Shown: piece after piece, positions 25,076-32,229 of the stretch
How positions within the stretch are numbered: position 1 is the stretch's first letter
Layout: the number at the start of each line of letters is the position of its first letter
Source: Chitinophagales bacterium
GTDB taxonomy: Bacteria > Bacteroidota > Bacteroidia > Chitinophagales > Saprospiraceae
Assembly (NCBI GenBank): GCA_022360175.1
Contig: JAKSDI010000100.1
Coordinates: 153,037 to 217,036 of the forward strand
Direction: 5' to 3'
Length of the DNA stretch: 64,000 nt
Translations under genes and position numbers: made by a program
Notes under the pieces: model-generated
Told to the model about the DNA's origin: nothing
The model's database searches: none
The model's input: the letters and a program-made list of their open reading frames with translations, nothing else

Positions 25076-25110
25076 GATGCATCTTTCACCGTATGAATAG
25101 ATGGTAATTG

Positions 25111-25145
25111 CTATTTAGATAGTGATTGCTATATATGCTAAATAG
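25111..25145. promoter_or_regulatory. CTATTTAG / CTAAATAG inverted pair upstream of the primase gene
   Basis: CTATTTAG at 25111-25118 and its reverse complement CTAAATAG at 25138-25145 form a dyad in the gap before the primase gene. The same octamer occurs at 28629-28636 before the HTH gene. It may be an operator for a backbone repressor such as the ribbon-helix-helix protein at 25153. Confidence 0.35.
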
Positions 25146-25152
25146 ATATGGA

Positions 25153-25413
25153 TTAGACTTCCGGTTTGTCCTGGGTGATGAGCCAGCCAATATAGTCCCG
25201 CAGGGTCATCTCTCGGATCGAGGCGTTAATTTTGGCTTGTTTATGATGCGATGGCTCGACATAAATATGGGCCAGTTTGAGCGGTTTGTCAGATGATTTT
25301 GCATGGGTCTGATCTTCTGTTCCAAGGAGATGTTGCTGAAGCTGTTTTGCATCCTTGCGGAGTTGGTTTTCAGATAAGGGAGATTCAAAAATACTTTTGG
25401 GAGGTTTGGTCAT
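25153..25413 (-). CDS. Ribbon-helix-helix partition partner of ParA
   Basis: An 86-aa protein. The first 45 residues are polar and probably flexible. The C-terminal half has a ribbon-helix-helix pattern: a short strand (LKLAHIYVE), a helix (PSHHKQAKINASIREM), and a second helix (TLRDYIGWLITQ). This matches the small CopG/ParG-type centromere-binding partners of ParA. Its ATG shares one base with the ParA stop (TGATG), so the two are co-translated. It would bind a centromere site and probably repress the par promoter. Confidence 0.75.
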   Translation of the reverse strand: MTKPPKSIFESPLSENQLRKDAKQLQQHLLGTEDQTHAKSSDKPLKLAHIYVEPSHHKQAKINASIREMTLRDYIGWLITQDKPEV

Positions 25414-26093
25414 CAGGCGTTCTCTGGTTGAAATTTTTGCAGGAATTCTTCGTAAAAAGGGGCAAATCGCTGGTTACCCTCTTTATGGTTGAGGATTGAT
25501 TCAAAACTATGGGGTTTGGACAAGGCTTTGACATCGGATAAGGAGGTTTCAAACATGGGGACATCCTGTTGTTTCATGAAAGCGATTGCCTGATCATTTT
25601 CGCTGCGGCGATTGCGTTTATTTAATACACCGTGATAGCTGAAATGATATCCTTTTTTGGCTTTATAGGTTTGGATTCCCCGGATGAGTTTGATAAAACC
25701 AAGGGTGCTTAGCCCTTCCAGCTCACCGGCAACGACAGGGATAAGCACGGCATCGCAATAGGTAAGGGCAATGGTAAGCTGGCTGTCTTCATTGGCTTCG
25801 GTCACACGCGGGACATCGATAAAGATAATGTCATATTCGGTCCGTTTTTGTTTGATTTGCTCATAAAGCTGTTCGGGACGGACGGCTTCGATGGGATAAG
25901 GAGGGGCTTGATTTGGGTAGAGATGTTGCTGTTCATAAGCCCGGTATTGGGTGGCACTTTGCTGGCTGTCCGTATCCAGAATAATGACTTTTTTATGTTG
26001 CCGGGTCGCCAGTGCGGTTGCCAGATGCAGGGTGAGGCAGGTTTTCCCTACCCCGCCCTTACGATGGGCAATTGAGAGAATGGTTGCATGCAT
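25413..26093 (-). CDS. parA: ParA-family partition ATPase
   Basis: A 226-aa protein of the short ParA class without an N-terminal HTH. The deviant Walker A is KGGVGKTCLTLHLA at about residues 11-23, Walker A' is LDTDSQQSATQYRAYEQQ near 38-55, and the Walker B strand is YDIIFIDVPRV near 88-98. It moves plasmid copies to daughter cells together with the ribbon-helix-helix partner directly downstream (one-base overlap). AGGAGG lies 7 bases before the ATG. The gene points away from the iteron region, which may hold the centromere. Confidence 0.92.
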   Translation of the reverse strand: MHATILSIAHRKGGVGKTCLTLHLATALATRQHKKVIILDTDSQQSATQYRAYEQQHLYPNQAPPYPIEAVRPEQLYEQIKQKRTEYDIIFIDVPRVTEANEDSQLTIALTYCDAVLIPVVAGELEGLSTLGFIKLIRGIQTYKAKKGYHFSYHGVLNKRNRRSENDQAIAFMKQQDVPMFETSLSDVKALSKPHSFESILNHKEGNQRFAPFYEEFLQKFQPENA

Positions 26094-26931
26094 ATGATGG
26101 CCTCCTGCGATAGAATAGCCATAGCATGGGGAGGATGCGCTGTAAACCTTCTAAAGAGAGAGTTTAGGAGGAAAAGAAGGAAAAGGGGAAATAGGGGGTA
26201 TTCTCTATAAGGAATGGAATATCTATAAATGCTAAAACAGCTAAATGGCAAGAATAAGTAGAGTAGACAGTAATGTCTATATAGAAAGGGTACAGCTTAT
26301 AGCAAGAAATTTCTAGATAGATACTTTAGTAGAAAGGGAAAGGATAGATGTAATAGTAATAATATACTATAAAGCAGGATATAGCTATAGAGAAGAATTA
26401 GCTAAAGTAGAATAAGCCATCTATAGGGATGAAATTATCTATAGAGAACGAATACTCTAAAGAGAAGCAACGCATCCCATAGAATATTTTTATTTAGTCA
26501 GCAATGCTCGATCAAGAGCATAATGAAATGGGGTGAGCCGAAGGCGAACACTTTTTATCGTTCTTTTAGTAAGCAATGCGCCGTTATCCACAGGGGGGCG
26601 AGTGTTAACACTGACGTTAAAAAGTGTTAGAGTAGTGTTACGGGGTGGACATAGCTTTTTAAGTGATTGATATTAAATATTTATTCGGTTTGGGGGATTC
26701 CCGAACATGCGAACGTCTGTTCCCGAACATGCGAACGAATATTCCTGAACATGCGAGCGCCGGTTCCCGAAATATCGACCCGAATCAGAGGGGTAAATGA
26801 GACTTATCCACCGCCAATAAAGGGTGTTTTGGGGGTGGCGAGGGGGAATTTATTCCTGAAATATCGAAAAAAACGCTTGTTTCCGGGCGTTGTGGGGATA
26901 TATTGGTTCCTGAAATAGCGAAGAGGGCAGG
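26094..26931. other. Replication origin / partition region, 838 bases without genes
   Basis: The left part, about 26150-26470, is strongly A/T-rich and full of variants of CTATAGAGA (for example near 26395, 26438 and 26459), which may be a DNA unwinding element or a par centromere. The part from about 26560 to 26931 is GC-richer and holds the iterons. This lay-out (AT-rich block, iterons, rep gene) is that of an iteron plasmid origin. Confidence 0.7.
26698..26923 (+). repeat. Iterons of the plasmid origin (six copies)
   Basis: Four 17-base repeats with a fixed 22-base period start at 26698, 26720, 26742 and 26764 (consensus TTCCYGAACATGCGAAC; the fourth reads TTCCCGAAATATCGACC). Two further copies of the TTCCTGAAATAtCGAA type are at 26853-26869 and 26907-26923; the last ends 8 bases before the rep start codon, so Rep probably also represses its own promoter. 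Confidence 0.85.
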
Positions 26932-27969
26932 GTGAGTCAGAAGCAGGAAGAGTTGGCATTATTGCCAGAGCGCCATCCGACGAAGGATTTTTTCATTGCG
27001 GATATTTTTGATAATCTTCCCTTTAAGGATGATATGGCGTCGATGGAGCATCCGATGTTCAGCCTTTCCAAGAACAGGGATTTACGGCAGTTGGAGTATG
27101 TGAAGGGGGATATCCGGATTACGGTGGCGCCCAGTACCTATGGCTTGCCGACGATATTTGATAAGGATGTGCTGCTTTATTGCGGGTCGTTATTGATGGA
27201 TCAGATTAATAAGGGGCAGATTCCACCGCGAACCTTGCGGATTTCCAGCCATGATTTGCTGGTGGCGACTAATCGGCCGACCAATGGGCAGGGCTATCAG
27301 CTATTGAAGAAGGCACTGGATCGGCTGAAAGGGGTGAGTATCAAGACCAATATTAAGACGAATAAGCGTGAAGTGACACAGGCTTTTGGTTTGATTGAGA
27401 GTTACCATATTGTGGAGAGTAATCGGGTAAAGAACCGGATGATTCGTTTGGAGATTACGCTTTCGGAATGGTTTTATCAGTCCATTCTTGGGAAGGAGGT
27501 GCTGACGATTAACAAGGATTATTTTCGTTTGGGCAAGGCATTGGAGCGCCGGTTATATGAAATTGCCCGCAAACATTGCGGGCGCAGTGCTTCCTGGCAG
27601 ATTCATTTAAAAGGGCTGAAGGAGAAGGTGGGGTCTACTTCTTCCTTGGTCAAGTTTCGTTATTTTATTCGTGAAATTACCCGAACCAATTATCTGCCGG
27701 ATTATACGATTGCGATAGATGCGGAGGATCGGGTGACATTTCGTAATCGGGAGACGGGTGCGCTATATGTGGAGGTGGAAGATTTGCCGGCAATTCGGCC
27801 GGATACGATCAAGCGGGGAGCGCAGCTTGTGGCTGAAGCCGGAACCGGATGGGATTATGAGGCAATCAGGGAACAATTTACCCTGCAAGTAATGAAAGGC
27901 TTTCGCCCGGATAATATAGACGGGGCATTTATCGGCTTTGTGAGAAAAAAGGTGGCGGCGACGCCTTAG
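26932..27969 (+). CDS. repA: Plasmid replication initiator, RPA family
   Basis: A 345-aa protein starting with GTG at 26932. It has the RPA (replication initiator protein A) pattern: FFIADIFDNLPFKDDMASMEHPMF at the start in broken form, the strand ITVAPSTYGLPTIFDKDVLLYC, ISSHDLLVATNRPTNGQGYQLLKKALDRL, and SEWFYQSILGKEVLTINKDYF. These are two winged-helix units like other iteron initiators. It binds the iterons just upstream. The RPA family is best known from proteobacterial plasmids, so its presence beside a Bacteroidota chromosome is notable. A convergent hairpin follows the stop. Confidence 0.9.
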   Translation: MSQKQEELALLPERHPTKDFFIADIFDNLPFKDDMASMEHPMFSLSKNRDLRQLEYVKGDIRITVAPSTYGLPTIFDKDVLLYCGSLLMDQINKGQIPPRTLRISSHDLLVATNRPTNGQGYQLLKKALDRLKGVSIKTNIKTNKREVTQAFGLIESYHIVESNRVKNRMIRLEITLSEWFYQSILGKEVLTINKDYFRLGKALERRLYEIARKHCGRSASWQIHLKGLKEKVGSTSSLVKFRYFIREITRTNYLPDYTIAIDAEDRVTFRNRETGALYVEVEDLPAIRPDTIKRGAQLVAEAGTGWDYEAIREQFTLQVMKGFRPDNIDGAFIGFVRKKVAATP

Positions 27970-28054
27970 AAGCGATCCAATCATTCATTTACGGCGCTAT
28001 TTGGGTGCTTTTTCGCTCCAAATCCCACTCGCAAAGAATGATTGAATCGCTTCT
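27968..28054. terminator. Large dyad between convergent repA and the small gene at 28054
   Basis: The 19-base arms 27968-27986 and 28036-28054 match with one mismatch (AGAAGCGAT-C/T-CAATCATTC), and an inner ATTTGG/CCAAAT pair lies in the loop. The arms touch the stop codons on both sides, so this may end both transcripts. Confidence 0.55.
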
Positions 28055-28296
28055 TAGAGGTCAATTTCTTTACCTTTATCTTTGGAAAGGTCGGTTGATT
28101 TTTGAGGGGGGAGCGTCGGGGAATAGCTGGCGGTGCGTTCTTTTTCAAATTGCTGGACGCCTGCATGGAAGCCTTTGGCATAGGGGGTATCCTGCGGTTG
28201 CAGGCAATGTTGAAAATGGGTGGTGAGTTCAGAATCAAGCTGGCTCATTTTATAGCCGGCGTTAAACCCTCTTTGGAGCAGATCGGTAGCATTCAT
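28054..28296 (-). CDS. Small protein co-translated with the excisionase-like gene
   Basis: An 80-aa protein whose ATG overlaps the stop of the upstream HTH gene by four bases (ATGA), a strong sign of coupled translation. It has a helical first part (ATDLLQRGFNAGYKMSQLDSEL), a KGFHAGVQQFEKER segment and a polar, Lys/Asp-rich tail. No known family recognised. Its role probably goes with the HTH protein, for example in excision or copy control. Confidence 0.6.
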   Translation of the reverse strand: MNATDLLQRGFNAGYKMSQLDSELTTHFQHCLQPQDTPYAKGFHAGVQQFEKERTASYSPTLPPQKSTDLSKDKGKEIDL

Positions 28297-28586
28297 GAGA
28301 AAGTGTCTTTACTATGTGTATCAATAAATTCGAGGATGGAAGCCCGGTCATAGAGAATGACTTTCCGGCTGGGTTGTGAGAAGCGGATTTTTCCTTCGTC
28401 CCGGTATTTTTGTAAGGTGGTTTTAGAGGTGATGCGCAGCAGTTGCATCGCTTCCTGATCACTGATCCATTGATCCGGTGTTGGGGCGGTGTTTTTTTCT
28501 AGCCGTGCAATGACCTGGTCGATGAGTTGATAAAAGGCTTCCGATTCAAGGCAGATTACTTGCAGGTTACTTTCAACAGGTGCCAT
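28293..28586 (-). CDS. Excisionase-type HTH protein (MerR/HTH_17-like)
   Basis: A 97-aa protein. Residues about 1-40 are a helical lead (YQLIDQVIARLEKN), and residues about 41-90 a winged HTH of the excisionase type: WISDQEAMQLLRITSKTTLQKYRDEGKI in broken form followed by RKVILYDRASILEFI. Bacteroidota integrative elements often carry such a gene; it can act as recombination directionality factor or as a regulator. It is the last gene before the tRNA-Asp gene, consistent with an element end. The CTAAATAG motif lies about 43 bases before its start. Confidence 0.82.
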   Translation of the reverse strand: MAPVESNLQVICLESEAFYQLIDQVIARLEKNTAPTPDQWISDQEAMQLLRITSKTTLQKYRDEGKIRFSQPSRKVILYDRASILEFIDTHSKDTFS

Positions 28587-28774
28587 GGAGAATTGAGATG
28601 TTTTAGCTAAAATAGTAAAGAATTTCTACTAAATAGAAAGAATGTATCTTTGAGGTCTTGAGACGGGATTTAGATATGCGTTAATGAAATGTTAAAACCT
28701 GGATCGAGAAGGGTCCAAAAGACAAGAGAGTAAAGCAAGTAAAAAGAGATGATTGTATGCAAATGGCATGCAAA
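28587..28774. other. Junction region between element and chromosome
   Basis: No gene. Includes CTAAATAG at 28629-28636 and a short direct repeat ATGCAAAT (twice, within about 28757-28775). The exact element boundary must lie here or inside the tRNA 3' end, but cannot be seen without the other att copy. Confidence 0.45.
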
Positions 28775-28812
28775 TAAAAAAAGAGCTACGAAACAAATTC
28801 TCGTAACTCTTT
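28775..28812 (-). terminator. Rho-independent terminator of the tRNA-Asp gene
   Basis: Read on the minus strand, the arms AAAGAGTTACGA and TCGTAGCTCTTT (one G-T pair) at 28801-28812 and 28780-28791 are followed by a T-run, 12 bases after the end of tRNA-Asp. Confidence 0.75.
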
Positions 28813-28823
28813 GATTGTTAAAG

Positions 28824-28897
28824 CGGTCCGGACGGGACTCGAACCCGCGACCCCCTGCGTGACAGGCAGGTATTCTAACCAGCTGAACTACCGGACC
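28824..28897 (-). tRNA. tRNA-Asp (GTC)
   Basis: The 74-nt minus-strand gene folds as a full cloverleaf: acceptor stem GGTCCGG/CCGGACC, discriminator G, a D arm with AGCTGGTTAGA, an anticodon stem CTGCC/GGCAG-type with loop CTGTCAC (anticodon GTC), and a T arm GCGGGTTCGAGTCCCGT. CCA is not encoded, which is usual in Bacteroidota. The intact 3' end faces the mobile element, so it is a plausible attachment site. Confidence 0.95.
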
Positions 28898-29234
28898 TTT
28901 TTATTTTAAAGCTAAAATCGCTTTCATTTTAAACGGAAAAACTCTCATTTGAGTTTTATTGTGTGTGTCTATTTCCGTTCGGCGAGTGCAAATTTATAAC
29001 AGTTTTTTATTTCTTGCAACCCTTTCTCAAAAAAAAATAAAAAAAAAATTTCAAGCCTCGTTTCTTCTGGGCTTTGTACTACTTTTGCACAACCATTTAA
29101 TAGGGTACCTCAAAAACCGAAAAAATAAAGTAAGTTTGTAAACTGCTTTATATAAATCAAATCGTTCTTATACATCACCTGTTCTTTATGAATCTACCAA
29201 GAGTGGATTAAAGAAAGAGGAAAACCGAACAACT
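28898..29234. other. Upstream region of accA, 337 bases
   Basis: AT-rich, with a poly-A stretch near 29030-29050. It includes TACTTTTG at 29080-29087, a good match to the Bacteroidota -7 box (TAnnTTTG), about 150 bases before the accA start. No gene or strong hairpin seen. Confidence 0.5.
29080..29087 (+). promoter_or_regulatory. Bacteroidota-type -7 box before accA
   Basis: TACTTTTG followed by CA. No convincing TTTG at the expected -33 distance. Confidence 0.45.
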
Positions 29235-30215
29235 ATGGTTTTTTTGGACTTTGAACAGCCTTTAGAAAGCTTATACGAGCAACTGGAAAAAATTCAGCAA
29301 GTTGGAGAAGAAGGAGAAGTAGATGTAAGCAATGCCATAAAGGAGCTAGAAAATAAGATCAAGAATAAACGTAAAGAGATCTATAGCAACCTGACTGGCT
29401 GGCAAAAGGTACAACTCTCCCGCCACCCTGAACGCCCTTATACGCTATACTACATCAATCAGATGTGCCGTAAATTCACTGAATTGCATGGTGACCGTTA
29501 TTATGCTGATGATAAGGCTATTGTCGGCGGTTTAGGTTCTCTGGATGGGCAAACAGTAATGATTATAGGCCATCAGAAGGGAGTAAATACTAAAATGCGA
29601 CAATATCGCAATTTTGGTATGGCTAATCCAGAAGGTTATCGCAAGGCATTACGCCTGATGAAAATGGCTGAGCGTTTTGGCTATCCTGTTGTTTGCCTAA
29701 TCGATACTCCGGGTGCATACCCTGGTTTGGAAGCGGAGGAAAGAGGCCAGGCAGAAGCTATTGCCCGCAACCTATTCGAAATGGCCAAACTGGAAGTACC
29801 CATCATATGTGCAGTAATTGGTGAAGGAGCATCCGGTGGTGCAATTGGGATCGGCCTTGGTGACAAGGTCTTCATGCTCGAAAACACCTGGTATTCTGTT
29901 ATTTCACCCGAATCCTGCTCTTCCATTCTCTGGCGCAGTTGGGATTATAAGGAGCGAGCAGCAGAAGCCTTGAAACTCACAGCAGATCACATGTATGATT
30001 TTGGCTTAATTGATGACATCATCAAAGAACCGCTGGGTGGAGCTCATAATGCTCCTGAAGAGATGGCCAAAATACTAAAGCGACAAATAAAGAAAGCAAT
30101 TGCAGAAGTACAGGAAATGAGTGTCGAGGAAATGTTGGATGCACGTATCAATAAATATGCTAAAATGGGCGTTTTTGATACGACACAAGCAATAGTGGAA
30201 GAAGAAGATAACTAA
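29235..30215 (+). CDS. accA: Acetyl-CoA carboxylase carboxyltransferase, alpha subunit
   Basis: A 326-aa protein of normal length. It begins with [17 protein letters not shown], then [77 protein letters not shown] and [31 protein letters not shown] in broken form, the oxyanion-forming GGA site of the crotonase-like fold. It transfers the carboxyl group from carboxybiotin to acetyl-CoA, the first committed step of fatty acid synthesis. It ends with TAATG, so the next gene begins on its last base. First gene of an accA-DUF6913-dapA run. Confidence 0.97.
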   Translation: MVFLDFEQPLESLYEQLEKIQQVGEEGEVDVSNAIKELENKIKNKRKEIYSNLTGWQKVQLSRHPERPYTLYYINQMCRKFTELHGDRYYADDKAIVGGLGSLDGQTVMIIGHQKGVNTKMRQYRNFGMANPEGYRKALRLMKMAERFGYPVVCLIDTPGAYPGLEAEERGQAEAIARNLFEMAKLEVPIICAVIGEGASGGAIGIGLGDKVFMLENTWYSVISPESCSSILWRSWDYKERAAEALKLTADHMYDFGLIDDIIKEPLGGAHNAPEEMAKILKRQIKKAIAEVQEMSVEEMLDARINKYAKMGVFDTTQAIVEEEDN

Positions 30216-30772
30216 TGGGATTATTGCAACAACTACGCCAAATGGTTTATCAAAGGAGTTTGCAAAAGGGAATTAAAGCCCGCAAGACTCCTTCTGGAAA
30301 AAGTAGTGTCAACCTAAAGAATGCAAAAAACATAGGCATTCTTTTTGATGCCACGGAAATTAATCAGCGTAATAAGGTATTAAAATATGCCGAGCAGTTC
30401 CGCAAGCAAGGCAAAAAGGTACGCCTACTTGGTTTTGTCGGTGAGCAAGCGGAATTAGAAGGCCTTGCCTTTAGTGCTTACAACAACAAAGGTATCAATT
30501 GGGCTTCCATACCCAAAAGTGAAGAAGTCCTTGAGTTTATACAACAGCCCTTCGAATTATTGCTCAATATCGAGACTGTACCTAATCAATATTCTGAATA
30601 TATTGCCGCCCTTTCTAAAGCTCAACTAAGAGTTGGGCCATCTACAGAAAATACGGACTGCTATGATTTGATGATCGGCTTGAATGCCAAAGCTGGAGTT
30701 GACCAATTTATACAGCAAATGGAATCTCTTCTTGGGAAAACTAATATCGAAAATGAGGCAGCAAAACTTTAA
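30215..30772 (+). CDS. DUF6913-family protein
   Basis: A 185-aa protein. The first 35 residues are basic and helical (LRQMVYQRSLQKGIKARK), then comes an alpha/beta part with NIGILFDATEINQRNKVLKYAEQFRKQGKKVRLLGF in broken form and LLLNIETVPNQYSEYIAALSKAQLRVG. This is the DUF6913 pattern that recurs directly upstream of dapA in Bacteroidota. It overlaps accA by one base and dapA by 20 bases, so the three are co-translated. Function unknown. Confidence 0.78.
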   Translation: MGLLQQLRQMVYQRSLQKGIKARKTPSGKSSVNLKNAKNIGILFDATEINQRNKVLKYAEQFRKQGKKVRLLGFVGEQAELEGLAFSAYNNKGINWASIPKSEEVLEFIQQPFELLLNIETVPNQYSEYIAALSKAQLRVGPSTENTDCYDLMIGLNAKAGVDQFIQQMESLLGKTNIENEAAKL

Positions 30773-31655
30773 CGGCACAGGGGTTGCTCTTGTCACTCCT
30801 TTCAATACAGATAAAACAATTGATTATCCAGCTCTCCACCGGCTGATTGAACATGTGATAGAAGGAGGAGTAGATTTTATTGTTTCACTTGGTACAACAG
30901 GAGAAGCAATCACTCTAACTACAGAAGAATGCCGTGCTGTAGTTGATTTCACTATCAAAAAAGTTGCTGGGCGCAAACCCATTGTAGCAGGTTTGTTTGG
31001 TGGTAATTACACGGATAAAGTGGTGGCAGCTTTAAAACGGTACAATTTCGATGGTATCGACGCCATCATGTCTAGCAGCCCTGCCTATAGTAAACCCTCC
31101 CAAGAAGGAATTTTCCAGCATTATATGGCTATTGCTGAAGCATCTCCCCTACCCATTATCATTTATAATGTACCGGGCAGAACCTCCTCTAATATAACAG
31201 CAGCAACCACTCTTCGCTTAGCTAATGCCAGTGAAAAATTTATTGCTATCAAGGAAGCTTCTGGCGACCTTACTCAGGCAATCAGCATATTAAAAGATAA
31301 ACCTGAAGGTTTTGAGGTTTGGTCTGGTGATGACCCAATCACTATGCCAATGATTGCAGCAGGTGCCACAGGTGGTATATCTGTTATTGCCAATGCTTAT
31401 CCAAAGCAGTTTTCTGATATGGTAAGAGCAGCAATGACCGGAGATATGGCTACTGCTCGTCTACTCAATAATGAAATGCATGATATCCACCCCTGGTTAT
31501 ATGTTGATAGCAACCCACCTGGCATCAAATCTGCACTAAGTATTCTTGGAATTTGCGAAGCTGATGTACGCATCCCTCTTACCAAGGTGTCTGAGCATAC
31601 TTTTACGCAACTGAAAAAGGAAATGGATAAAGTAGGTAGAGGGGTGAAGGTGTAG
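30753..31655 (+). CDS. dapA: 4-hydroxy-tetrahydrodipicolinate synthase
   Basis: A 300-aa (beta/alpha)8 enzyme, starting at the ATG at 30753 (MRQQNFNGTGVALVTPF); a longer frame from 30684 would run through the gene upstream and is not needed. Key residues: GTTGEAITL near 48, YNVPGRTS with the catalytic Tyr near 135-142, and the Schiff-base Lys in FIAIKEASGD near 165. It condenses pyruvate with aspartate semialdehyde in lysine and diaminopimelate synthesis. It overlaps the DUF6913 gene by 20 bases. Confidence 0.96.
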   Translation: MRQQNFNGTGVALVTPFNTDKTIDYPALHRLIEHVIEGGVDFIVSLGTTGEAITLTTEECRAVVDFTIKKVAGRKPIVAGLFGGNYTDKVVAALKRYNFDGIDAIMSSSPAYSKPSQEGIFQHYMAIAEASPLPIIIYNVPGRTSSNITAATTLRLANASEKFIAIKEASGDLTQAISILKDKPEGFEVWSGDDPITMPMIAAGATGGISVIANAYPKQFSDMVRAAMTGDMATARLLNNEMHDIHPWLYVDSNPPGIKSALSILGICEADVRIPLTKVSEHTFTQLKKEMDKVGRGVKV

Positions 31656-31767
31656 ATAGATGATGTACGATGGGGATGATGTTTGATGTACGGTGGTTTG
31701 CGCGGTATACGTATAGTGGATGATGTACGATGGACGTTGTGTGGTATACGGTGGGAGATGTACGATG
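31655..31767 (+). repeat. Degenerate GATGATGTACGATGG repeats after dapA
   Basis: The unit occurs exactly at 31659-31673 and 31719-31733, and in partial form at about 31685-31696 (GATGTACGGTGG) and 31755-31767 (GAGATGTACGATG). A second element GGTATACG occurs near 31703 and 31744. The repeats start directly after the dapA stop. No CRISPR-like spacing and no coding role. Confidence 0.65.
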
Positions 31768-31955
31768 TAAAGCACAAGGTATAGGTAAAAACTAATCTAA
31801 TACGCGGTCATTTTTATTACTCTGTCACTTCAGAAGGGATAAACCTTGAAGTATAGTTTTTTGGGTAAGGTTGATAATATCCTGAAAATAGAAAGCCGTT
31901 TTTTACTATCAACTACAAATGCTTCAAAAGCTCCTAACTTCCCATTCCCAATTTC
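31768..31955. other. Spacer with no visible feature
   Basis: AT-rich, between the dapA repeats and a small minus-strand gene. No hairpin or promoter box that I would defend. Confidence 0.4.
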
Positions 31956-32168
31956 CTAAAAAGGATTAAATACTTCATCAATATCACTTTGTAGGTCTAG
32001 TGTCGAATCATTTTGAGGGGCCGTTTCAAAAGAAAAGGGAGGAAATCTGCCATCTTGAGAGGTCGTCTCTTCCATATTCAATAATTTGGCAATGGTTTGA
32101 AGTATCGCTTCATCCTCCAATTCTATAATTTTATTGATCAGGTGTAATTTCAGTTGTTGTTTATCCAT
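31956..32168 (-). CDS. Small antitoxin-like protein (tentative)
   Basis: A 70-aa protein from the ATG at 32168 (MDKQQLKLHLINKIIELEDEA); a further ATG three codons upstream is possible. The first 30 residues form a helix pattern seen in many Bacteroidota addiction-module proteins (K-x-x-L-I-N-K-I-x-x-L-E-D-E-x-L), and the tail is acidic (DLQSDIDEVFNPF). No toxin gene is beside it, so it may be an orphan or unrelated. Confidence 0.45.
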   Translation of the reverse strand: MDKQQLKLHLINKIIELEDEAILQTIAKLLNMEETTSQDGRFPPFSFETAPQNDSTLDLQSDIDEVFNPF

Positions 32169-32229
32169 AATCGTCATATTTTGGTTTTGACGTTGTTTAA
32201 GAAATCATCTAAATATAGAAATAAGCATA

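Larger units (their letters stand above)
1..28770. mobile_element. Plasmid-like or integrated conjugative/mobilizable element (left end outside window)
   Basis: This stretch carries a coherent set of backbone functions: ArdC, RadC, MobF relaxase, coupling ATPase, SSB, primase, ParA with a ribbon-helix-helix partner, an iteron origin with an RPA-type initiator, and an excisionase-like HTH gene as the last gene before tRNA-Asp. It abuts the 3' end of the tRNA, the side on which tRNA-targeting elements insert. No integrase and no VirB-type channel genes are in view, so the left part is missing. The right boundary lies somewhere between 28587 and 28775 and cannot be fixed without the second att copy. 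The alternative is an assembly join between a plasmid and a chromosome. Confidence 0.75.

Noticed and set aside
24194..25096. Plus-strand frames opposite the primase gene
   Set aside because: Shadows; the primase on the minus strand has clear motifs.
30684..30752. Longer dapA start at 30684
   Set aside because: It would put 23 extra residues read through the DUF6913 gene; the DapA family starts at the 30753 ATG.
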